Made by a program: the position numbers and the translations under genes | NCBI GenBank assembly: GCA_041859375.1 | Contig: JBHEKP010000331.1 | Span: forward strand, 1-11,108 | Direction of reading: 5' to 3' | Source: JBHEKP01 sp041859375 | Lineage (GTDB): Bacteria; Hydrogenedentota; Hydrogenedentia; Hydrogenedentales; CAITNO01 | DNA length: 11,108 nt | The notes under the pieces: model-generated | Seen by the model: only the letters and a program-made list of their open reading frames with translations | Databases searched by the model: none | What the model was told of the DNA's origin: nothing | Part shown: in pieces, positions 1 through 6,663 of the stretch | Layout: each line of letters begins with the position of its first letter | How positions within the stretch are numbered: the first letter of the stretch is position 1

Positions 1-1
1 C

Positions 2-136
2 TCCCACATGGTCAACACCGCCGCGCAAACCGGGCGGGTCATCAACTGGGATCCCAAAGCCGAGCAGATTGTGGGGGACCCCGAAGCCGCCAAAATGCTC
101 ACCCGGCCCTTCCGCGAAAAATGGCGCATCTGGTAG
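2..136 (+). CDS. Gfo/Idh/MocA-family oxidoreductase, C-terminal fragment
   Basis: Only the last 44 codons are present; the gene enters from the left edge and stops at TAG 134-136. The frame reads SHMVNTAAQTGRVINWDP, then IVGDPEAAKMLTRPFREKWRIW. A His followed by a short Asn-x-x-x-x-x-Gly helix, a W-D-P turn, a GD-x-EA stretch and a final R-P-[FY]-R-x-x-W tail are typical of the C-terminal domain in the many secreted or cytoplasmic NAD(P)-dependent Gfo/Idh/MocA oxidoreductases of Planctomycetes and related groups. Family members usually oxidise or reduce sugars, inositols or their derivatives. The Rossmann domain and catalytic residues lie outside the window, so the substrate cannot be judged. 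The call rests on recognising the tail pattern only. No obvious hairpin-plus-T-tract terminator follows the stop. Confidence 0.72.
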   Translation, partial: SHMVNTAAQTGRVINWDPKAEQIVGDPEAAKMLTRPFREKWRIW

Positions 137-169
137 GCCCCGGCCCCGCCCCCAGCTGCGAAAAAAAAC

Positions 170-246
170 TGGCGCGCCCGGCTGGACTCGAACCAGCGGC
201 CCTCTGCTTAGAAGGCAGACGCTCTATCCACCTGAGCTACGGGCGC
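170..246 (-). tRNA. tRNA-Arg (anticodon UCU)
   Basis: Read on the minus strand this is a 77-nt cloverleaf. The 7-bp acceptor stem is GCGCCCG/CGGGCGC (246-240 with 180-174). The D-arm contains AGCTCAGGTGGATAGAGC. The anticodon stem is TCTGC/GCAGA around loop CTTCTAA, giving anticodon UCU (Arg, AGA/AGG). The T-arm contains GGTTCGAGTCC. Discriminator G (173) is followed by an encoded CCA (172-170). Immediately downstream on the minus strand is a run of eight T (168-161), which may serve as transcript end signal. The gene is transcribed toward the oxidoreductase. AGA/AGG are minor Arg codons here (AGG appears in several genes of the window, mostly CGC is used). Confidence 0.95.
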
Positions 247-308
247 GCGGGGAAAGGCCAAGTATTCCACAAGCGGCCCCGCCCTTTCCACTTCCCCCCG
301 GTTTCGCC

Positions 309-337
309 CCGGAATTCCGGCCTGTTTCGGCCTGTTT
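309..337. promoter_or_regulatory. Palindrome plus tandem 10-bp repeat upstream of the kinase promoter (candidate regulator site)
   Basis: Positions 309-320 are the perfect 12-bp palindrome CCGGAATTCCGG. Overlapping its right edge, CGGCCTGTTT occurs twice in direct tandem at 318-327 and 328-337. The second copy ends 7 bp before the -35 element at 345-350. Repeats with a one-helical-turn period directly upstream of -35 are a common arrangement for activator binding, for example by winged-helix response regulators. No specific regulator can be named. Chance occurrence in GC-rich DNA is possible for each element alone; both together next to a promoter are more persuasive. Confidence 0.4.
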
Positions 338-344
338 TTCCGCA

Positions 345-373
345 TTGAGATACGGTGCCTGTCTTGCTATACT
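345..373 (+). promoter_or_regulatory. Sigma70-type promoter for the kinase-lptD operon
   Basis: TTGAGA at 345-350 (4 of 6 match to TTGACA) and TATACT at 368-373 (5 of 6 match to TATAAT) are separated by exactly 17 bp. TGC at 365-367 supplies an extended -10 TGn. Predicted start of transcription is near 380, giving a leader of about 195 nt before the kinase ATG. It is the best-looking promoter in the window and lies in AT-richer DNA than its surroundings. Confidence 0.65.
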
Positions 374-574
374 TTTTCCCGTGCCGGGCTTTTCCGGTGG
401 TGCGCGCATGGGCTGCGCCGCCGCCGCGTTTCCGGCGCTTTGGGCTGGTGAAACCGACTGACTCCGGGTCCGCGTCCGCGGGCGTTTCCGTCTTTCGGGC
501 CATTCCGCCCGGGCGTCCGAAAAAAATCCGGCCCTCGCATTTGAAACCTCTATTCTCGGGAAGGAGTTTGTCGG
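374..574 (+). other. Long GC-rich leader of the kinase operon, function unassigned
   Basis: About 195 nt of predicted 5' untranslated RNA separate the promoter from the kinase. I see no convincing small gene and no riboswitch class I can name. One possible hairpin pairs GGTGGTGC (396-403) with GCGCCGCC (415-422) using two G-U pairs and an 11-nt loop. The Shine-Dalgarno sequence AAGGAG at 561-566 lies 8 nt before the ATG at 575. Together with the upstream palindrome and promoter this accounts for what is visible in the gene-free stretch 247-574. Confidence 0.35.
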
Positions 575-1516
575 ATGGGCTTTGACCTGGTCACGGTCGG
601 GGTGGTGTGCGCGGACGTGATGGTGCGCCCGGTGGACGCGGTGCCGCAGCGGGGAACGCTCGGGCTGGTGCCGACGCTGGAAATGCACCTGGGCGGCCTC
701 GCGGGCGTGACGGCCATCGTGATGAGCCGCCTCGGCGGCTCCTCGGCTTTTGTGGGCCGGCTGGGCCGCGACAGTTTCGGCGACTTCCTCCTGTCCAAAC
801 TCTCCGCCAACGGCGTGGACACCGGCGGGGTCCGCCGCGTGGACGACTGCAGCTCCTCCGCCACCGTGGTGCTCATCAGCGGCGACGGCGAGCGCACCTT
901 CCTGCACCACATGGGCACCAACGCGGAAACCTCGGAGGGGGACATCGACTTCGGCGTGGTGGGCCGCTCGAAGGTGCTGCACTGGGGCGGACCGGCCATC
1001 ACCCCGAAGCTGGACGGCGCGCCCATGGGCCGCGTCTTCGAAAAGGCCCGCGCGCTGGGCGTGCGCACGAGCATGGACACCTGCTACGACGGCAAGGGCG
1101 TGTGGCTGCCCCTCATCGAGCCGTCCCTCCCCCATCTCGACATCGTCTTCTCCAGCTACGAGGAGGCCTGCAATTACACCGGCAAAAGCGCCGTGGGGGA
1201 CATTGCCGACTTTTACCTTTCCTACGGCGTGGAAATCGCGGTCATCAAGCTCGGCGCGGAGGGCCTTTTCGTGAAGGGCCGCGGGGAGTCGCTGCGTCTT
1301 CCCGCCCACCGCGTCGCAAGGGTGGTGGACACCACCGGCGCGGGCGACGCCTCCTGCGGCGGCTTCCTCTACGGCTTCCTCCAGGGCTGGGACCTGGAGC
1401 GCTGCGCCCGCCTTGCCAACGCGGTCGGCGGCCTGACCGTGCAGTGCATGGGCGGCGCCGGGGGCGTGGAAAACCTGGAGGCCACCCTGGCCTTCATGGA
1501 GACACTCGATGCTTAG
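575..1516 (+). CDS. PfkB-family carbohydrate/nucleoside kinase
   Basis: A 313-residue protein, normal length for the PfkB (ribokinase-like) family, which phosphorylates sugars or nucleosides with ATP in the cytoplasm. The C-terminal family signature DTTGAGDASCGGF is at residues 252-264. Asp258 is the expected catalytic base, and the GAG loop forms the anion hole. The N-terminal part has the expected open strand (TVGVVCADVMV) and a GG-x(5)-A-x(4)-RLGG segment at 40-55, then VGRLGRDSFG. One oddity: the Asn usually found in the GG-x-x-x-N motif is Val45. The ATG at 575 is preceded by AAGGAG. It is the first gene of an operon: the next gene starts 8 nt before this stop. The substrate cannot be told from sequence. 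Position ahead of lptD would suit an envelope-sugar kinase (HldE's kinase domain is also PfkB-type), but that is inference. Confidence 0.88.
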   Translation: MGFDLVTVGVVCADVMVRPVDAVPQRGTLGLVPTLEMHLGGLAGVTAIVMSRLGGSSAFVGRLGRDSFGDFLLSKLSANGVDTGGVRRVDDCSSSATVVLISGDGERTFLHHMGTNAETSEGDIDFGVVGRSKVLHWGGPAITPKLDGAPMGRVFEKARALGVRTSMDTCYDGKGVWLPLIEPSLPHLDIVFSSYEEACNYTGKSAVGDIADFYLSYGVEIAVIKLGAEGLFVKGRGESLRLPAHRVARVVDTTGAGDASCGGFLYGFLQGWDLERCARLANAVGGLTVQCMGGAGGVENLEATLAFMETLDA

Positions 1517-1925
1517 CCTGGCACTCGGCGCCTTCATAACCCTTTGCGCCCTCGGACAGGGGCAGGGCGGCTCCATGAGCACCAGCGAGCTCGCGCCGCC
1601 CCCCGGTTTGGGCGCCCCCGTGGAAAGCCCCCGCCCCGCCGCTCCCGCGGCGGACACCCCCGCACCGGTCCAGGTGGAGGCCGAAGACGTGAAGGCCGCG
1701 CCCAAATCCGGCACGGCCGCCCCCCAGAACCAGCCGAAGGCCGCCCCCTCCGGCGCGGCCCAAACCGTGCGGAAAAACGAACCCGCCCCCGCGGCGCAGC
1801 CCAGGGGGGAAACAGTGGTCATGAACACAGACGCGCCCCCACAGGCGGCAAGCGCGCCGGCCCGTCCGGCCGGCGGCTCGGCGAGGGTGGGCGCTTTTTG
1901 GATAATTTTACCCAAAATTCAATAA
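1509..1925 (+). CDS. Small secreted or anchored Pro/Ala-rich protein
   Basis: Encodes 138 residues. Residues 2-15 are hydrophobic (LSLALGAFITLCAL), then Gly/Gln, which looks like a signal peptide or membrane anchor without the usual basic start. A-L-G at 14-16 could be cut by signal peptidase I. The rest, to about residue 125, is a low-complexity Pro/Ala linker with scattered charges. The end is hydrophobic (FWIILPKIQ). ATG overlaps the kinase stop by 8 nt, with GGAG at 1498-1501 seven nt upstream, so translational coupling is likely. Strong C/G bias at third codon positions supports coding. No domain is recognised. The overall plan, an N-terminal anchor plus a Pro-rich periplasmic spacer, recalls TonB-like proteins, but no TonB domain is present. 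A short GETVVMNTD string resembles MNTD...GETV in the following LptD, which is too little to infer descent. Confidence 0.6.
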   Translation: MLSLALGAFITLCALGQGQGGSMSTSELAPPPGLGAPVESPRPAAPAADTPAPVQVEAEDVKAAPKSGTAAPQNQPKAAPSGAAQTVRKNEPAPAAQPRGETVVMNTDAPPQAASAPARPAGGSARVGAFWIILPKIQ

Positions 1926-1946
1926 CACTGGAGCGCCCGAAACATC

Positions 1947-4520
1947 ATGCGCCTGGCACATCTCATCATCGCCGGAACTGCTTTGCTGCTCTTCGCCCCC
2001 TGCATGGACGCCCCCGCGCAGGACGCGCCGCCCGTGGCCAGGGAGGAGGCCGCCGACGCGCAGCCCGCGCCCGCCCCGGAGGCGGCGCCCGAAGCGTCCG
2101 GCGGGGCGGAGGCCGCCCCCGCCGAAGAAAAGACCCCCGCCGCGCAGTACCGCGCCAACCCCCTCGCGGTGGGGGGCGTCCGCGCGCCCAGCACCGGACG
2201 GCCCGACGCGAACCCCCTGGCCAACTTTGACAAGCGCTCCCTGCGCGACGCCCTGACCCGCCCCATCGAATTCGGCGAGCCCGGGCTCGGCTTCTCCCCG
2301 CCCGACTGGACGGAGCCCCTGCGCGACATCGAGGCGGACGTGATGAACACCGACCTCACCACCGGCGAGACCGTGCTCAGGGACAACGTGCGCCTCCGCC
2401 TCGGCGAGATGTACTTCCGCTCCGACAACTTCTCCTACTCCGACGAGGCGGGCAACTACCGCGCCTCCGGAAACGTGCTGGTGGAGCAGCACGAGTCGCG
2501 CCTCACCGCCAACACCCTCAACTACGTCACCCCCGAAAAAAAGGCCGTCGAGGAAACCTTCATCCTCGAGCCCGCCAACGAGGAAAACGTCGCCAAGAGA
2601 CGCCTCTCCATGGGCCGCCTGATGGGCGAGTACATCCACGTGAAGGAGCCCACCCGCGAAATGTGGGCGGACAAGATTGACTACGACTTCGCCACCCAGA
2701 AGGGCGAGCTGGTCAACGCGCGCGGCCGCGCCGCCCTGTTCCACTACAGGGCCGGGAAGCTGCACATCCTCGGCCCGGACGAGATGATCGCCGAGGACGT
2801 GTGGATGACCACCTGCCCCGACGACGACCCCCACTACCGGATTCTCATGGACGACCTCCAAATCAGAAACGGGGAGGTCGTCTCCGGCAGCGGCGCGCGC
2901 CTCCAGATCGGACGGATGAAAACCCCCGTCATGGTGCCCTTCCTCTGGGGCGGCAGCAAGCCCGTGCCCTGGCGGCTCGACTTTGACAGCGGACGCCACG
3001 CCGAAACCGGCTCCTACCTCAACATCGGCCAGCAGTTCCAGGTCTCCAGGGAGCTTTCCCTGGGGCCGCGCATCATGCCCACCGACAAGCAGGGCGTCGG
3101 CTTCGGCGCGGACGCCTACTACGACTACATGAAAAACCCCGCCTCCCCGCTGTACCGCACCAAGGGCGAGATGCACGGACTCCAAACCACCAGGGGGCGC
3201 GGCTACTACGAGTGGTACCACCGCTACGAGTACGACAACGACCTCGTGCTGCGGATGCAGGCGGAGCAGTGGTCCGACGAGACCTTCTACAAGGACTTCT
3301 TCTACGACCAGTACCGCCACCGCGGCGCGCCCCGCACCTTCGCCAACGTCACCCTGCGCAGGGAGGACTTCATCGCCACCGGCACCGCCCGCGTGCACTC
3401 CCACGGCTGGACCCCGGAAACCGAGCGCCTCCCGGAGGGCACCTTCCACCTCCTGGAAAGGCCCCTCGCCGACAGGCTGCACGCGTCCTTCGACACCATT
3501 GACGGCTACAACGACCGCAACCAGACGGACGACCACGGCATGCGCTCCGTCAACATCGCCCGCCTCACCTACGAGGCCGACCTCTCCCCCGCCCTCTCCC
3601 TGACCCCCTTCTACGAGATCGAGGGCGCATGGTACGAGCACGAGCGCCTCGACGGCGACAGCGCCTCCCGCGTGTCCCACCTGGCGGGCGCGACCCTGCA
3701 GACCCGCTTCAACAAGACCTACGGCGGCTGGCTGGGATTCTCCGGGTTCAAGCACGTGGTGGTCCCGTCCCTCACCTACTCCTACCGCCCCTCCACCTCG
3801 CTGGAAATGGACGACACCCCCTTCTTCGACGCCCTCGACAGCGTCTACGGGCGCAGCCGGGTCGAGTCGAAAATCTCCAACCTCCTCTACGGCAGGGACG
3901 CCGAATCGGGCGAGGTCTGGCAGGTCGGACGCCTCAGCCTTTACCAGGGCAACGACCTCTGGAACGAGGAGCGCCAGACCGACGACTACGAGGTGGAGCT
4001 GGACGTGCGCCCCCGCTCCTGGTGGGGCTTCCAGATCGTCGGGGAAAAGCACGTCGCTGAAAACCCCGACTCCCTGCTGGACGAGGAGAAACCCTTCCGC
4101 CGCCTCTTCCAGAACGCCTACGAGTCCGTCACCGGCTCCCCCCTCCGCGAGGGCGTCTACGACAGCAACTACGAATACGCGGACTACCAGCGCCTGCTGA
4201 GCCAGGTCTACTACGACGGCACCGCGCGCGGCGGCCGATTCTCCGCCCGCGTCGGCTACTCCCACACCGAAACCGAGGGCGACGTCTACAACAAGGACGT
4301 CCTCTACGGCCTGGGCTACAAGCTGGACGAGAACTGGTCCGTGGGCTTCGAGCACATCTTTGACGTCAAGGAGGGCGACCTGCGCAGCCAGACCTACGAA
4401 ATCAGGCGCAGGCTGCACTGCATGGAGGCCGCGTTGCAGTTCCGCGACCGCGAAAGCGGCTTCGACGTGAATTTCGACCTCGGGCTGGCCGCGTTCTCAA
4501 AGCCGCCCATCAACTTCTAG
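1947..4520 (+). CDS. lptD: LptD-like LPS-assembly outer-membrane protein (OstA/Imp)
   Basis: 857 residues (E. coli LptD has 784). LptD receives LPS across the periplasm and inserts it into the outer leaflet with LptE. Residues 1-24 are a signal peptide ending APA-Q. About 25-80 is a Pro/Ala-rich linker. About 128-220 is the OstA/LptA-like beta-jellyroll, with repeated strands such as IEADVMNTD, VRLRLGEMYFRSDN, YRASGNVLVEQHESRLTANTLNY. Then comes the family's Thr-Cys-Pro segment (C290) followed by IRNGEVVSGSGARLQIG and PVMVPFLWGG. The long C-terminal part is rich in alternating aromatic strands of a beta-barrel (RGRGYYEWYHRYEYDND, ARVGYSHTE) and ends in Phe, as outer-membrane barrels do. The mature protein has only two cysteines, C290 and C825 (RRLHCMEAAL). 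Start ATG follows GGAG at 1930-1933. It converges with the next gene, 3 nt between stops. Confidence 0.85.
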   Translation: MRLAHLIIAGTALLLFAPCMDAPAQDAPPVAREEAADAQPAPAPEAAPEASGGAEAAPAEEKTPAAQYRANPLAVGGVRAPSTGRPDANPLANFDKRSLRDALTRPIEFGEPGLGFSPPDWTEPLRDIEADVMNTDLTTGETVLRDNVRLRLGEMYFRSDNFSYSDEAGNYRASGNVLVEQHESRLTANTLNYVTPEKKAVEETFILEPANEENVAKRRLSMGRLMGEYIHVKEPTREMWADKIDYDFATQKGELVNARGRAALFHYRAGKLHILGPDEMIAEDVWMTTCPDDDPHYRILMDDLQIRNGEVVSGSGARLQIGRMKTPVMVPFLWGGSKPVPWRLDFDSGRHAETGSYLNIGQQFQVSRELSLGPRIMPTDKQGVGFGADAYYDYMKNPASPLYRTKGEMHGLQTTRGRGYYEWYHRYEYDNDLVLRMQAEQWSDETFYKDFFYDQYRHRGAPRTFANVTLRREDFIATGTARVHSHGWTPETERLPEGTFHLLERPLADRLHASFDTIDGYNDRNQTDDHGMRSVNIARLTYEADLSPALSLTPFYEIEGAWYEHERLDGDSASRVSHLAGATLQTRFNKTYGGWLGFSGFKHVVVPSLTYSYRPSTSLEMDDTPFFDALDSVYGRSRVESKISNLLYGRDAESGEVWQVGRLSLYQGNDLWNEERQTDDYEVELDVRPRSWWGFQIVGEKHVAENPDSLLDEEKPFRRLFQNAYESVTGSPLREGVYDSNYEYADYQRLLSQVYYDGTARGGRFSARVGYSHTETEGDVYNKDVLYGLGYKLDENWSVGFEHIFDVKEGDLRSQTYEIRRRLHCMEAALQFRDRESGFDVNFDLGLAAFSKPPINF

Positions 4521-4523
4521 GCG

Positions 4524-5858
4524 TCACACCGCGGGGCCGAAAAGCAGGCGGCAGGTCCACTCATGGGAGTCGCCCCAGGGGGCCCGCAGGCATTCCCACG
4601 CCGAATAGCACGAGACCGCGCACGCCGCCGCGATCAGCGCCCATGCCCAGGGCGACCGAACCCGCGCGAACACCGGAATGCCGAGCGCCAGCAGCACCGG
4701 CACCGACCCCAGATACCAGCGGAAACCGTAGGCCGCGCCGCCGTAGTTGTTCGTGCTGAAAAGATAGTAAAGGGTCAGCACCGCGAAACCCGCCAGCAGC
4801 GCCGGCACGGCCGGGCGCATCCCCCCCGTGTTGCGCCGGACCGCCTCCGCCGCCCCCGGCGCCGCGGCCAGCAGCACCGGAAACAGCAGGAACATCCCAA
4901 AGCGCCCGAAGGTCATGTGGAAAAGATACACAAGACGCGGCTCGTTCAGCGCGTCAATGCCAAGGGGGTTCCGCCAGTAGGAATTCTCAAACAGGTAGGT
5001 CTCGCCCCGCACCTGCACCGGCCTGGGGTCCCCCGTAATCATCCACATCGCCCCGAAATGGACCGCCAGCGGGAGAAGCGCCCCCAGCCCGCCCCAAAGC
5101 AGCGCCGCCTTGGGATGGCGCGCCACGACGAACAGCCCCGCCAGCGCCGCGTATATCGTCACCGGCATGTCCATGCAGAAAACCAGCCCCGCCAGAAGCC
5201 CCAGCAGCGCGAAACGCCAGCCCGCGGGGCGCAGCCGGTTTGACGCCAGGCCCGCCGAAAGGTACAGCACCCAGATCAGCGCCGCCAGCGCGGGCGTGTG
5301 GTTGTTCAACTGCTGCGCATAGCCCGGCACGGGCGACGCCAGCCCCAGCAGCAGCACCGGAAAGGCCGCGCGCCACGGGCGGGCAATGAACAGGTTCACT
5401 AGCAGCGCAAACCCGGCCAGGCCCAGCCAGAAGGGCAGCTGCGCCAGGGTGAGCACCATCACCCGCAGGACGGGCTTCAAGTCCCCCGGATTGTCCAAAT
5501 CCCATCCGGCGAACCGGCGCAGGGCGGCGTATTCCGCCGTCATCAAAAGGGGAAGCAGCGGCGGCTTGCTCGAGATCAGCCGCCCGTTCGGCAGCACCAC
5601 CTTGTCGATGGTCTGCGGCTCGAAGGGGTTGGGGGGTGCTTCGGGCGGGCGGTCGATGAACCAGGTGCCGTCATGGGTCAGCGCGTACACCGTCGCCATC
5701 CGGCTGGTGACCGTGTCCCCCACAAACAGGCCCGGGCTGCCGAGAAAACCGGCGACCATGGCCGCCAACACCACCGCCGACTGGAGAACAGCCCGCAGGC
5801 GGCGCTCCGCCGTCGTTCCCCCCGCGTCCTGTCCTTGCTGGGGCACGGATAAGGGCAT
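4524..5858 (-). CDS. Polytopic GT-C-like membrane protein (ArnT/PMT-type glycosyltransferase-like)
   Basis: 444 residues from the chosen ATG at 5858. A start at 5909 is also open but would overlap the upstream lipoprotein gene by 49 nt; the chosen start lies 2 nt after that gene's stop. After a first membrane segment (about 23-46) comes G47-D48-TVTSRMATVYALTHDGTW, placing an Asp in the first periplasmic loop as in GT-C enzymes, which use it with a lipid-phosphate sugar donor. The motif SSKPPLLPLLMTAEYAAL follows, again typical of ArnT/PMT-like proteins. About eight to ten further hydrophobic segments follow, including LPFWLGLAGFALLVNLFIA and ALLPLAVHFGAMWMI. This suggests transfer of a sugar to protein or lipid on the outer face of the inner membrane, but donor, acceptor and even activity are not shown. 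Confidence is high for a polytopic membrane protein, moderate for the transferase role. Confidence 0.68.
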   Translation of the reverse strand: MPLSVPQQGQDAGGTTAERRLRAVLQSAVVLAAMVAGFLGSPGLFVGDTVTSRMATVYALTHDGTWFIDRPPEAPPNPFEPQTIDKVVLPNGRLISSKPPLLPLLMTAEYAALRRFAGWDLDNPGDLKPVLRVMVLTLAQLPFWLGLAGFALLVNLFIARPWRAAFPVLLLGLASPVPGYAQQLNNHTPALAALIWVLYLSAGLASNRLRPAGWRFALLGLLAGLVFCMDMPVTIYAALAGLFVVARHPKAALLWGGLGALLPLAVHFGAMWMITGDPRPVQVRGETYLFENSYWRNPLGIDALNEPRLVYLFHMTFGRFGMFLLFPVLLAAAPGAAEAVRRNTGGMRPAVPALLAGFAVLTLYYLFSTNNYGGAAYGFRWYLGSVPVLLALGIPVFARVRSPWAWALIAAACAVSCYSAWECLRAPWGDSHEWTCRLLFGPAV

Positions 5859-5860
5859 CC

Positions 5861-6496
5861 CTATTCGGTGTCGCTGCCGAAAATCTTGGACATGGTCCGG
5901 GAAAACCATCCCGGCCTGTTTTCATCCGGGTTCACCCGCACGGTCTCCTCGCGGCGCGGCACCCATTCCCCCTCCAGGTACTCCTCCGTCTTGTCCGCCA
6001 CAAAGAGGCTCCCCGAACGGTGCCAGCGCCCGTTCCGAAGCTCGTAGTGCAGCGTTTCCGTGCCCGTGTCGCGCAGGAACGCGGTGTCCTCAAGGGCAAG
6101 ATCGCGCTTGCGGTGCATCTGCGTGCTGAAGCGCACCTTGTCCAGGCGCACCTCGGCGGCCATCGGCCGGGTGCGCGACTCGTTTTCCTGCAGCGTGACC
6201 TCAAACTGGTCCGCGCCGCCGGGATACTCCACAAACTGCCTGTAGAAATAGGGGCGCTTGTGCACCAGTTCCGGCTGGTCCTTGGTGCCCGCGCGAAGCT
6301 CGCTGTTGACGTACCCCGAAACCATCTCCCTCAGGCGCGCCTCCGCCTCCTCCTGGTTCGCCGCGTTCACCGCGGAATCGCCCTGCTCCACGGCGGGCGC
6401 GTCCTTGCCCCCGCCGAACCACCCGCCAATGGTGCTGCACGAAGTCAGAAAACCCGCCGCCACCGCCACGGTAAAGAGCACGCGCATCATCCTCAT
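5861..6496 (-). CDS. Lipoprotein of unknown function
   Basis: 211 residues from ATG 6496, chosen because GGAGG (6511-6507) sits 9 nt upstream; a longer reading from 6562 would bury the signal peptide. MRMMRVLFTVAVAAGFLTSC is a lipoprotein signal with lipobox L17-T-S-C20, so Cys20 would be lipidated. Residue after Cys is Ser, consistent with outer-membrane sorting under the E. coli rule. A Gly/Lys-rich tether follows, then a helix (EEAEARLREMVSGYVNSEL) and a compact beta-rich region, with strands such as QFEVTLQENES, AAEVRLDKVRFSTQM and ETLHYELRNGRWHRSGSLFV. The tail is basic/acidic. I recognise no named family. The stop (TAG 5863-5861) is 2 nt from the next gene's ATG, so the lipoprotein and the GT-C-like membrane protein are surely co-transcribed and may cooperate at the envelope. 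Confidence 0.82.
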   Translation of the reverse strand: MRMMRVLFTVAVAAGFLTSCSTIGGWFGGGKDAPAVEQGDSAVNAANQEEAEARLREMVSGYVNSELRAGTKDQPELVHKRPYFYRQFVEYPGGADQFEVTLQENESRTRPMAAEVRLDKVRFSTQMHRKRDLALEDTAFLRDTGTETLHYELRNGRWHRSGSLFVADKTEEYLEGEWVPRREETVRVNPDENRPGWFSRTMSKIFGSDTE

Positions 6497-6567
6497 CAAC
6501 CTAATCCTCCGCGCTAAACAGGACAACCGTCCCGCATGGTTTTGAGATACTGCCGGAAACACTGTTT

Positions 6568-6578
6568 ATGTTGAACAT
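6568..6578. promoter_or_regulatory. Short inverted repeat near the lipoprotein promoter start
   Basis: ATGTT-G-AACAT is an 11-bp inverted repeat lying about 7 to 17 bp downstream of the predicted transcription start for the lipoprotein operon, an operator-like position. Short, so chance is quite possible. Confidence 0.2.
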
Positions 6579-6591
6579 CCTGAACGGTAAA

Positions 6592-6620
6592 ATACTATTC
6601 CCTTGGAGGGGGAAAAACAA
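6592..6620 (-). promoter_or_regulatory. Candidate promoter for the lipoprotein / GT-C operon
   Basis: On the minus strand TTGTTT (6620-6615) and TAGTAT (6597-6592) are 17 bp apart in an AT-rich patch of the 167-bp gap between the lipoprotein and zinc-ribbon genes. The start would be near 6585, about 90 nt before the lipoprotein ATG. Match to consensus is moderate (3/6 and 4/6). No clear terminator for the upstream zinc-ribbon gene is visible in the gap, so read-through from that gene is also possible. Confidence 0.35.
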
Positions 6621-6663
6621 AATATTTACACCTTTCGCACACCCGGAGGGCATGCGCCGCCCC

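Noticed and set aside
161..246. tRNA-Arg as an attachment site for an integrated element
   Set aside because: No integrase gene and no second copy of the tRNA 3' end is seen in the window.
224..1915. 563-codon open frame on the minus strand across the kinase and the Pro/Ala-rich gene
   Set aside because: It runs into the tRNA, crosses the promoter region and opposes two better-supported genes; no domain is visible.
1989..2010. LptD as a lipoprotein through Cys19
   Set aside because: The residue before Cys19 is Pro, which does not fit a lipobox, while APA-Q at 22-25 is a good signal peptidase I site.
1908..4418. 836-codon open frame antisense to lptD
   Set aside because: Its composition is Val/Gly/Ala/His-rich low-complexity with no recognisable domain. 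GC-rich genes with C/G third positions commonly leave an open antisense frame. The plus-strand lptD reading has clear family motifs.
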